A stretch of 47,438 bases of DNA from assembly GCA_026397725.1 (NCBI GenBank), contig JAPLUI010000088.1, positions 1-47,438 on the forward strand, read 5' to 3'. Within the stretch, counting starts at the first letter, position 1, and each line of letters opens with the position of its first letter. Source of the DNA: Verrucomicrobiota bacterium. Its GTDB lineage: Bacteria > Verrucomicrobiota > Verrucomicrobiia > Verrucomicrobiales > Akkermansiaceae. Made by a program: the position numbers and the translations under genes. Below, piece after piece: positions 21,501 through 28,917 of the stretch. Under the pieces are notes generated by a model that was not told the origin of the DNA, ran no database searches, and saw only the letters and a list, made by a program, of their open reading frames with translations.

Positions 21501-22044
21501 GGCCTTCTCCCGCATCAACACCACCGCGGACAAGGTCACCCTGCTCGAAAAACTAGGCGCGCCCCGCGCCGACTACGACGGCACTCCGGGCAACTATGAA
21601 TTCACCGGCGGCAATATTCCCAATGCGGACCCGGCCGTGCCCGATTGGGCCGCGACGTCCGCCGCAATGAACTACGGCGCGGTGGCCAGCATCCTGGCCA
21701 ACCGCGAAATGTTCAAGGACGCCAAATACAAACCCGAACAAGGATACCGCTCCACCGGCATCCCCGGCTGGCTCACCCAGGCCGACGTGCTCCAAGTCAT
21801 CGGCCCGTCCCTAACCGCCCGCTCCGACACGTTCCGCATCCGCACCTTCGGCGAAGCCCTCGACTCTAACGGAATCACCGCCGCCCGGGTGTATTGCGAG
21901 GCGGTGGTGCAACGGGTGCCTGCCTACATCGATCCCGCCAACCCGCCGTCCGCGCGGGGCGCCACCCTCACCACCCTCAACCAAACCTATGGCCGTCAAT
22001 TCCAAATCGTCGCCTTCCGCTGGCTGTCCCCCGATGAAATCTAG
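18517..22044 (+). CDS. Verru_Chthon cassette protein A-like (pseudopilin-like N-terminus)
   Basis: The 1175-residue product starts at 18517, giving a short basic leader before a class-III-like helix: RG then FALVITLTLMILLTVIAVGLL (about 19-39). This resembles a prepilin peptidase site. The Glu normally at +5 of the mature helix is absent, as in GspK-type minor pseudopilins. The extreme C-terminus (FQIVAFRWLSPDEI) is typical of the TIGR02600-type family as I know it, and the length fits. Earlier in-frame Mets exist at 18445 and 18472. Cassette proteins B, C and D, the other prepilin-like members known from this family's cassettes, are not in the window. The last 11 bases overlap the next gene, implying translational coupling. 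A role in envelope assembly or secretion is inferred from the pseudopilin-like head only. Confidence 0.8.
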   Translation: MIPCRQPVTGISRDPTRGFALVITLTLMILLTVIAVGLLTLSSITMRASTQGKAMQTARDNARMALVLAIGELQKYAGQDQRITATADMAGATDGTPLAAGRPPLNDKSINNLTKGLSAVQPGTRYWTGVFANKDTPASIFTKTPSPTIVHWLVSGNTTAYPAGGPRISPADAAYAVGPDGAVSDAAKAVVLVGRNSVGKSTSATDRYVAAPLVNVLDKDSAKPVGRFAWWVGDEGVKAKINGDKTSEDPASYAALCAQRRGWETVDGFAAYPVPAAGTHTALPKLVTLGETALLVPGAGTKSNGTSPLQSIFHSATTESRAVLTDSLNGGTKIDLTAILAGTLPTSKAVATIANYPVKGTNIIPSTAATTIKAPKWDALKDFADRAKSLESGALIVKAASSDIAAAIAPLVTDFRLLMGARLKTKAANSFNINPCAKIAITLANPYSCPLKWKNALEVELLPDTPPNNLLTCIWSLGAVAAYLPSNPAAPAVFNQAVFRISPASLAPGEARAYTMGSYVYRSVSTGASSLTINLVPVDPYTVGDFTNCIELENPTPYDAIGFIDVREEWQTSCATIQMRLADSSNILRRVERLELDQCQWPAVGRSFTNAEAEQLTQPIPLLCHSFQISQPGEDYEQYMPAAFEMGQRSSTLRTYADFNLQATRLRKPITSYNPPPYFTEWTNSASLLPPVQPLRSTDHGGETGTTFTRNLATTTIRWGRSHVSGSATTILFSIPPQLASLAQLQHADLTGDDKFASVGHQPGNAVGNSYASPFVKRKSVSQSRTDYQIIGAPDMTAAIRTTTNYYDISYLLNASLWDGYFFSTIPRSGNTTPDNPSFVTLDANDPSGRLRDPVTAASLLMLDGAFNCNSTDKNAWKAFLASAKHFKHAADSAANTDAAFPRTLEQISTSANPPTGSDADSFSGYRRLTDKQLDDLAGEIVKQVRLRGPFVSLSHFVNRALADLTTQPALTRCGALQGAIDESGANINFAGTKKAFSRINTTADKVTLLEKLGAPRADYDGTPGNYEFTGGNIPNADPAVPDWAATSAAMNYGAVASILANREMFKDAKYKPEQGYRSTGIPGWLTQADVLQVIGPSLTARSDTFRIRTFGEALDSNGITAARVYCEAVVQRVPAYIDPANPPSARGATLTTLNQTYGRQFQIVAFRWLSPDEI

Positions 22045-22864
22045 CACCCTGGCGCTCGTCTGCCTCGTGATGCTGGCCGTCCCCTCGCGGGCCCAGCAGG
22101 ACGATGTGTCGATGAAAATCGACGTCGTCGCCTGGGGCGACGAAATCAAAGGACTCTCCGTCAAACCCGGTTCCAGCAAGGGCACCATCACCGCGCTGGG
22201 CTTTCGCTACTCGAAGCCCGTCGCCTATTCCGGTCCGGTCATCATGTCGATCTATCAAACCGGCAGCGCCCCCGCACCCGCGGCGCCTGCCGTGGATTTC
22301 CCGGCCGCGGGCAGGATCGTCCCGCGCAACCCGTTTGCCAGCGAATCAAAGAACGACCCCGCCCCCAAGCCGGCGCCCAAACAAGGCCTTGCTCTCGAAC
22401 TCGAAAGACGCCGCCAGAAAGACCCCTCTCTGGTCGCCCTCGCCGTGCTGCCGGGTGGCGCGTGCCGCCGTGCCACCGTGCTGCTCGCCGCCGCCGAGGC
22501 CGGCACGTTTACTGCCTATGTCATCGACGACGACCCGTCCAAGCTCCCGGTCGGTCATGTGCGCATTCACAACCTCTGCCCCGTCCCCATCGCCATGCGC
22601 TGCAACGGACAACCCGTCAAGCAACTCAACAACCGCGACGCCATCATCGTCCCCGCCATCAAGGACCATCTCATCTACGAACTCGCCTACCAACTCGGCG
22701 ACGAATGGAAAGTGCAGGAAAACAATGTCATCCCCGTCCATCCGGACGAACAGGCCCAGATGATCATTCTCAAGAGCGATCACTCGTATTTCCTCGCATC
22801 CGACGGTTCCCGCAGCGGCTTTCTCCAACTCCTCACGCTGCGCCGCAGCCCCGACTCGCGCTGA
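22034..22864 (+). CDS. secreted protein of unknown function coupled to Verru_Chthon protein A
   Basis: The 276-residue product starts at 22034, inside the end of the preceding gene; the ATG is followed by a clear signal peptide (STLALVCLVMLAVPSRA, about 1-20). After a Pro/Ala-rich linker (about 75-115), the C-terminal two thirds contain VRIHNLCPVPIAMRCNG and SDHSYFLASDG and look mostly beta. I do not recognise a family. The 11-base overlap suggests the two proteins are made in fixed ratio and may act together in the envelope. Confidence 0.75.
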   Translation: MKSSTLALVCLVMLAVPSRAQQDDVSMKIDVVAWGDEIKGLSVKPGSSKGTITALGFRYSKPVAYSGPVIMSIYQTGSAPAPAAPAVDFPAAGRIVPRNPFASESKNDPAPKPAPKQGLALELERRRQKDPSLVALAVLPGGACRRATVLLAAAEAGTFTAYVIDDDPSKLPVGHVRIHNLCPVPIAMRCNGQPVKQLNNRDAIIVPAIKDHLIYELAYQLGDEWKVQENNVIPVHPDEQAQMIILKSDHSYFLASDGSRSGFLQLLTLRRSPDSR

Positions 22865-22895
22865 AGGCACAATGAGAACTGAAGAACACAGAATT

Positions 22896-23037
22896 GTAGC
22901 GGCGGTCTATGACCGCCGATGCCAAAGCGTGGCTGAAGATCGCGGAATTGTGGCGGCGGCCCATGACCGCCGATGCCATGGCGTGGCGATTTTCTTATCC
23001 GTTCCATTCGCTAACGACGCTCATAGAGCGCCGCTAC
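22896..23037. repeat. REP cluster (BIME-like), copy 2
   Basis: Two plus-oriented units at 22896-22918 (GTAG foot; stem GGCGGTC-TAT-GACCGCC, perfect 7 bp) and 22950-22972 (GTGG foot) are followed by one inverted unit at 23015-23037 (read on minus: GTAGCGGCGCTC-TAT-GAGCG). The arrangement matches 9701-9808, including a related sequence just beyond (TTTTAGCCCC versus GTTAGCTCAT). No REP-associated transposase is visible in the window. Confidence 0.75.
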
Positions 23038-23159
23038 ATTTCTTTTAGCCCCTCTTCCATGATTCTGACATCAATACCTTGAAAAACCGGAAGCCCCGGT
23101 CACGTTGTCAACCCCTTGATCCCCAAGCCACGACCCCAACCCCAAATAGAGTATGTCTC

Positions 23160-24478
23160 ATGATGAGTAAATACACCGTTGGAATACTAACAATGACATT
23201 GGTTCTGTCTGCCGCCACGGCGGTTCCCGCGGCCACCGCGGGCGCGGGCAACGCCAAAGGGAACCCGGCTCTGGAGGCGGCACTCGCGCCTTACAACGTC
23301 GTGTGGGACAGCCCGAGCAAGGATGCGCACGGTTCGATGCCGCTGGGCAACGGCGATGTCGGCATCAACGCGTGGGTGGAGGAAAATGGCGATCTGGTGT
23401 TTTACGTCAGCAAGACCGACGCCTGGGATGAAAACGCGCGCCTGTGCAAAATCGGCCGGGTGCGCGTGAAGTTCGATCCGCCGCTGGCGGTGAAGGAGGA
23501 CTTCCGGCAGGAATTGAAACTCAGCGACGGTGTCATACAGATCGATTCCAAAATCCAAAACCAGCCCGCCAGGATTTCCTTGTGGGTGGATGCCGACCAA
23601 CCGGTGGTGCGCGTGGACGCGGAGGCGGTGGTGCCTGTTAGTTGCCGCGCGGAGGTGGAATTGTGGCGGTTGCGCGAGCGACCGTTGCAGCCCCAGGAGG
23701 ATTATGGCTATGGCGACGGCAAGAGTCCCGAGGCGCAGTCATACAAACTCACGGTATTGCCGGATGTCGTCGCCACCACCACCACCGCGCCACAGGTCGT
23801 CTGGTATCACCGCAATACCCGCTCCCTCTATCCGGTGTGCCTCGAGGTGCAGAATCTCGCGGCCTTGAAAGGCAAATTCACCGATCCGCTGCTCAATCTA
23901 ACATTCGGTGCGAGTCTCCATGGCGTCGATTTGGTCAAGGACGGGGAGAAAGCCCTCAAGTCGTCCGAGCCGGGCAATGTCTGCATCCACCGCTATTGGA
24001 GCGGTGGCCTGGAACTGACGGCGTTCATGCTCGACCGTTATGATTTCCAGCCGGACGAGCGGTTCGCCCGCAACACGCTGGTGCCGCTGGCCGACCCCAT
24101 CATCGCGTTCTTCGACCAATACTGGCCAAAGCGCGACCCTGCCGGAAAAATCATCATCGACCCCGCGCAGTCGCTCGAGGCCCTTCCATGGACGGTCAAT
24201 CCGATGCCGGAGATTGCCGGCTTGCGCTTCATCCTGCCGCGGCTGTTAGCCCTGCCGCAAAACCTCACCACCGAGGCCCAGCGGACCCGCTGGGTGCGGA
24301 TGCTGGGGGAACTGCCCCCGCTGCCGGTGGCCGACGTCGGCGGCGTGAAACTCCTGCGTCCCTCGGGTTCATTCAAGGAGGGCAATTATTCCGAGAACCC
24401 CTAGCTGTATGATTGGTGAAACTCATCGTCACGCCCGCCACCCGCACCAAGGACGTGGTCAACATGCTGGGGAAATGA
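23160..24478 (+). pseudogene. DUF5703 paralogue with two deletions and a nonsense codon
   Basis: The gene is closely similar to the complete DUF5703 gene at 1298-3589. It starts at 23160 or 23163 with a signal peptide (ILTMTLVLSAATAVPAATA). Relative to that gene, 606 bases (202 codons) are missing in frame. The two breakpoints in the intact copy share AGCC(T/G)GGCAA (2076-2085 and 2682-2691), and the product joins LKSS directly to EPGNVCIHRYW. The reading frame then ends at TAG (24402-24404), where the intact copy has GAG in ENPELY. A second, out-of-frame deletion of about 400 bases joins this to the last about 20 codons (KLIVTP, VVNMLGK, stop at 24476-24478). The first and last coding segments are thus both retained. 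The remaining 414-codon frame lacks much of the barrel and is probably inactive. Confidence 0.85.
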
Positions 24479-25260
24479 ACCAGGAAATGAAAACACCAAT
24501 GATCCAATCAGATAGAGCATGGTGGTTGCTGATTCCACTCGGCGTTGTGGCGGGTTCGCTGCACGCCGCCTCCCCGCTGCCGGTAAAGCCGAACCAACTC
24601 TGGCTGCAATATGCCATCGATGGCGTGCCGGGCAATGGTGTGTTAGATGATGGCAGCGAACTGCGTCTCCCCGTCAACCCGGTGAGCTACCTGCCCCCCG
24701 CGCCGACGCTTGCAGTCACCACGGCCGGCACCGTGTTGCGTCAGTTCCATCTCATCAATGAGCCGTCGATGCGCCCCGAAACCGAAGTGAAAGTCAATCG
24801 CGGCAATGGCACGTCGGAAGAAAGCGCTGCCTGGCTGCCCTGCAAGCCGACCACGGGCAACCGCTTCACGGCGGTGGGGCTCTATTTCGGCCGCAAGCTC
24901 CAGTTAGAAACCGGAGTTCCCATCGGTCTGATCAAGACCGCCTGGAATGGCCCGCGCATCGAGCCCTGGATCTCGCCCGCCGGCTTGGCCAGCGTGAAGG
25001 AATTGCCCCCCGTGACCGGTTTGCCGGCCGAGTACAAGTCCGATGGCAGCTATCCCTCGACCTGGCATTGCCTGTATAACGGCAAGATCCATCCGCTCAT
25101 CCGTTATGGGATCAAGGGTGCCATCTGGTATCAAGGCGAGTCCAACGGCGACGAGGGCGAGACGTACTATCAGAAGTTGCGTGCCCTCATCGGTGGCTGG
25201 CTCTACAACCACCAAAGCCTGCCCGCCTCGCCTTTCCGCACGGACGATTGGGAGAAATGA
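24475..25260 (+). pseudogene. sialate O-acetylesterase-like gene with internal losses
   Basis: The 261-residue open frame overlaps the stop of the preceding relic (ATGA). It has a signal peptide (WWLLIPLGVVAGSLHAA), then family segments in order: RQFHLINEPS, FTAVGLYFGRKL, PIGLIKTAWNG, GAIWYQGESN, RALIGGW, and the family's usual end LPASPFRTDDW. The GDVW-GQSN block with the nucleophile Ser is absent near the N-terminus. About 200 residues that normally follow the GGW segment, including the late catalytic His, are also missing. Both gaps leave the frame open. It looks like another gene that kept its head and tail but lost its catalytic middle. Confidence 0.75.
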
Positions 25261-25290
25261 TTGATCCTGAAATTGTGCCGGGAATGTCCA

Positions 25291-26601
25291 ATGAATAACA
25301 AGATACAATCATCGCGCCGGCGTTTCCTTCAGTCCTTGGGAGCTGGTGCCCTTGCGCCGCTGGTGTTGCCGGGTTCAGTGTTAGGTCGGAATGGTGGCAT
25401 TGCGCCCAGTGAGCGAATTGCCATTGGCATGATTGGCGTCGGCGACCAGGGGAATCATCACCTCGGCATCCTGCTGGGCATGCCCGATGCCGGGATTGTG
25501 GCGGTGTGCGATCCGGTGCGCGTCAAGCGTGAAGCTGCCAAGCGGAGAGTGGATGACGCCTACACTGAGGTGCGGGGCCGCACCTTCCAAGGTTGCGCTG
25601 CCTACAGCGACTTTCGTGAGATGCTGCAGCGCCCGGACATCGATGCCGTGTTGGTGGCATCTCCTGAGCACTGGCATGCTTTGCATGGCACTGCCGCCCT
25701 TGGCGTGGGCATGGACCTTTACATCGAGAAAGCGTTGACGAGGACGATTGCCGAAGGTCGGGCTCTGGTCGAATCCGCCCGGCGCTATTGCCGCGTCGTG
25801 CAGGTTGGCACCATGCAGCGTTCCGCCGCTAACTTTCGCCTCGCGTGCGAACTGGTCCGCAACGGATACATCGGAAAACTGCAGACGATCAAGGTTGGCG
25901 ATCCCAAAGGTTATCCCGGGCCTGAAGTGCGCGACGAGCCGGTGCCGGATGGGTTGGACTATGACATGTGGTTGGGACCGACGAGTTGGAGTCCCTACTT
26001 CCCCGAGCGTCTTGTAAACCTGAAAGGCTGGATGCTGACCTATGACTACACCGTGGGGTTTCAATCCGGGTGGGGCCAGCACGACATCGACATCGCCCAG
26101 TGGGGAAATGGCACGGACCACACCGGGCCGATCGAGGTGGAGGGCCGCGCCACATTCCCCGCTGCGGGGCTCAACGACACGGCCATGACCTGGCACACCG
26201 AATACCTTTACGCCAACGGCGTGCGGTTGATCTTTACCAGCGACAATGAGAACCCGTATGGCATTCGCTTCGAAGGCACCGAGGGAGAGGTGTTCGTCAA
26301 CCGCGCGGGTATCCGGTCTATCCCCGAGTCGCTGGTCAAGCTACAATTCAAGTCCGGTGACCTGCGACTTTACGACAGCCAAAACCATCACGGGAATTTT
26401 CTCGATTGCGTTAGAACCCGCCGTGATCCGGTCTGCACCATCGAAGCGGGTCACCATGCCAACGTCATCTGTAACTTGAGCGACATCGCCACGCGTCTTG
26501 GGCGGAAACTCCGCTGGGAGCCAGCCAAGGAAAGGTTCACGAATGATGACGAGGCAAACCGAATGCTAACCCGCGCCATGCGATCACCGTGGCAGATTTG
26601 A
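25291..26601 (+). CDS. Gfo/Idh/MocA family oxidoreductase, Tat-exported
   Basis: The 436-residue product starts at 25291. A Tat-type leader is visible: SRRRFLQ followed by LGAGALAPLVLPG. The Rossmann fold follows with IGMIGVGDQGNHH, CDPVRVK and DAVLVASPEHWHA. The usual EKP motif reads EKALTRT, so the Pro is replaced by Ala while Lys is kept. The C-terminal substrate domain runs from about 175 (KGWMLTYDYTVGFQSGWGQHDIDIAQW). The length fits the family and no break is seen, unlike the genes on both sides. It probably oxidises or epimerises a sugar or sugar derivative in the periplasm; the substrate is unknown. Confidence 0.88.
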   Translation: MNNKIQSSRRRFLQSLGAGALAPLVLPGSVLGRNGGIAPSERIAIGMIGVGDQGNHHLGILLGMPDAGIVAVCDPVRVKREAAKRRVDDAYTEVRGRTFQGCAAYSDFREMLQRPDIDAVLVASPEHWHALHGTAALGVGMDLYIEKALTRTIAEGRALVESARRYCRVVQVGTMQRSAANFRLACELVRNGYIGKLQTIKVGDPKGYPGPEVRDEPVPDGLDYDMWLGPTSWSPYFPERLVNLKGWMLTYDYTVGFQSGWGQHDIDIAQWGNGTDHTGPIEVEGRATFPAAGLNDTAMTWHTEYLYANGVRLIFTSDNENPYGIRFEGTEGEVFVNRAGIRSIPESLVKLQFKSGDLRLYDSQNHHGNFLDCVRTRRDPVCTIEAGHHANVICNLSDIATRLGRKLRWEPAKERFTNDDEANRMLTRAMRSPWQI

Positions 26602-26654
26602 GACACATTTCGACGCGGTCTGCTTTCTGAATACCTGCTTCACGCCTTCCACCG

Positions 26655-27152
26655 ATGCAAAACAGCGAGGTTCCAGAACTCTATGCGGTGTATCCATTCC
26701 GCCAGATCGCCATCGGCAGACCGAATCTGGAGTGGGGGGTGGAGGCGCTCAACCGCAGGGCTCATAAGGGTGCCAGTTGCTGGCGGCAGGACGATATCTT
26801 CATGGCCTGGCTGGGCGAGATCGCGCGGGCCCGCGAGTATGTGGTGCAGCGTTCCAAAGGCAAGAATGAGGCCTCGCGTTTTCCGACGTTCTGGGGGCCT
26901 GGCTACGATTGGCTCCCCGACCAGGATCATGGCGGCGTGCTGCTCACCGCGGTGCAATCGATGCTGCTGCAGGCCGATGGCCGCAAGATCTACCTGCTGC
27001 CTGCGTGGCCCAAGGACTGGGACTGCGAGTTCAAACTGCACGCGCCATACACCAACACCGTGGAGGGCGTGATCAAGGCGGGCAAATTGGAGAAACTCAT
27101 CGTCACGCCCGAGTCTCGGGCCAAGGACGCGGTCAACATGCCGGGGAAATGA
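26655..27152 (+). pseudogene. orphan C-terminal fragment of a third DUF5703 gene
   Basis: The 165-codon frame aligns with the last about 155 residues of the protein at 1298-3589 (ELYAVYPFRQ, LPDQDHGG, LTAVQSMLLQADG, KLHAPYTNTVEG, VNMPGK) but belongs to a diverged copy. There is no signal peptide and no N-terminal domain. It begins almost exactly where the paralogue at 23160 meets its nonsense codon (ENP/ELY). It therefore either is the displaced 3' part of that locus or is a separate relic. Confidence 0.75.
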
Positions 27153-27179
27153 ACGCATAGACCCATTGCCAAACCATCC

Positions 27180-27854
27180 ATGAAACAACAACACGTTAGA
27201 TTGTGCGGCATCGCCGCGATGGTGCTGACGCTTCCGGCGTCGGCGCAAACCCAAATCGTGCTCGATCTGCCGCTTGACTGGCAGGTCATCCAGCGCAATG
27301 CCCAGGAATGGGCTGAGGTCAAGGTGGCGGGAACCGTCCCGGCGGATGCGGCCGTGGTCGAGGCCAAAGCCGGGTTGGGTGCCGGGATGCGTGGCAAGGC
27401 GATCGATTGGACCGTGGTGGCCAAAGGCACGCAGGTCAAGGACGGTAGGTTCAGCGGCAGCCTCAAGCTTCTAGCAGGAGGTTGGTATGCGCTCAAAGTG
27501 CGCTTCCGGAAATCCGCCGCCGACCCGGCGGTGCTGGGTGAAGCCGCCGTGGAGCATGTTGGGGTGGGCGACATCTTTGTGGTCGCCGGACAGTCGAACG
27601 CATCGAATCACGGTGCCGAGCAGCAAAAGACCACGACCGGACTTGTGGCCGCCTCTGATGGCAAGCGCTGGCAGTTGGCCAACGACCCGCAGCCCGGTGC
27701 CAGCGGCGGCCAAGGCAGTTTTCAGCCACCCTTTGGCGATGCCATCGCCGGGAAATTCAAGGTGCCCGTCGGCATCATTGCCTGCGGCATCGGGGCCACC
27801 AGCGTGAGTGGAAATATGGACATGCCGAGGGGGTGGCCTTCCCCAACGCGATGA
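27180..27854 (+). pseudogene. 5' part of an SGNH/acetylesterase-like secreted gene
   Basis: The 224-codon frame starts with a signal peptide (IAAMVLTLPASAQ), followed by an Ig-like segment and the start of an SGNH domain (DIFVVAGQSNASNHG, nucleophile Ser present; IIACGIGATS). Homology stops after this point. Near 27827-27832 a run of G is one base short of the frame that would read PRGVAFPN, as expected for the family, and the frame closes at 27854. The later catalytic blocks are gone. A tail of a secreted protein follows at 27961-28413, so head and tail are again present without the middle. Confidence 0.7.
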
Positions 27855-27960
27855 TGGACTTGCGATTCAGGGGCGCGGACAGTTCGACGAGAAGTCCCAT
27901 ACCACGGATATAGACACATGCGCAATTCGGCCTTGGGTTGACCGCGAATGTACAGCGATT

Positions 27961-28413
27961 ATGATAAATTCAAATCGTCGGTGGTTAGGGCCAGTCACTC
28001 AGAGAGCAATCTGGGCCGCGACCCACGCTCCGACCGGCACCGCCAAGGACGACAATGACGGTGATGGCGTGAGCAACGGCGTGAAGTATGTGCTCGGTGG
28101 CTCCAAAAACACCACCGACGTCGGCAAACTGCCGAAAGTCTCCACCACCCTCGGCGGCGACATGGTGTTCACCTTCACCCGGGACCAGGCTTCCATCGAC
28201 GGCACCACCATCGTGGCGATCGAGGTGGGAATCGATCTGGCGACTTGGCCGAGTCCGAGCCCAAACGCCGTCCCCGCTGGCGCTACGGGTCCCGTCAACC
28301 CTGGTGTGACCGTCGTCAAGGATTCGCCGACCGGCTTCGACACCGTCACCCTCACCGTGCCTCAAGCTCCTGATTCGAAGGAATTCGCCCGCCTCAAAGT
28401 GTCGGTGCCGTGA
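27961..28413 (+). pseudogene. 3' tail of a secreted protein carrying the shared C-terminal module
   Basis: The open frame from 27808 (internal ATG at 27961) shows DNDGDGVSNGVKYVLGG, a calcium-loop/TSP3-like unit. It ends with VFTFTRDQAS, GIDLATWP and EFARLKVSVP, the same terminal pattern as the proteins at 538, 3873, 9856, 34114 and 37117. It has no signal peptide of its own. It is most simply the 3' end of the gene whose 5' end is at 27180. Confidence 0.6.
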
Positions 28414-28425
28414 CCGGAAAAAATG

Positions 28426-28452
28426 GTAGGGACCAGCGGCCTCGCCGGTCCC
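28426..28452 (+). repeat. REP-like hairpin, second family
   Basis: A GTAG foot (28426-28429) overlaps a stem GGGACC-a-GCG, loop GCCT, CGC-c-GGTCCC (29-34 with 47-52; 36-38 with 43-45). Foot and symmetric stem follow the REP plan, but the sequence differs from the family at 9701 and 22896. It sits between two gene relics. Confidence 0.55.
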
Positions 28453-28454
28453 AC

Positions 28455-28802
28455 TTTGCCCCTGAGGGCGAGGTGTCAGGGGGTCCCTTGCTGACTGCTT
28501 CCTTCACCGCCCCGAACAACCCGGGCGCCAAACCGAATCTTCCCTATCCGCTGCCCAAGCCGGACGGTTCCACCGGTGCCACCAACCAGGCGGTCAAGGT
28601 GTTCATCATGTCCGGCCAATCCAACATGGTGGGCATGGGTGAGGTCAATGGGACCGCGCCGGGGACCCTCAACACGGTGGTCAAACCGCAGGGCAAGTTC
28701 CCGAACCTGATAGACGCCGGCGGCAACCGGTCGGTCCGCAACGATGTGAAATGTCTTGCTCTGCGAAGGTGGCGGTTGGATCATCGGGCGCCGTGTTCAT
28801 GA
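28455..28802 (+). pseudogene. fragment of a GQSN-type acetylesterase
   Basis: A short frame contains VKVFIMSGQSNMVGMGEVNG and GTLNTVVKPQGKFPNLIDA, the first catalytic block of a sialate O-acetylesterase/SGNH family. No signal peptide precedes it, and the homology ends at VRNDVK near 28750. A further in-phase or shifted remnant may run to about 28850 (MKYDLTRWIG). It is too short to be an enzyme. Confidence 0.65.
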
Positions 28803-28917
28803 AATACGACCTCACCCGATGGATTGGCGGAAGTCGGGAGGATGTTAGAAGTGAATGCCGCAGGCAAGAATCAGCCGCATGTTCCAAACACAGACCTTCC
28901 CGAAAACGGGATCACCT

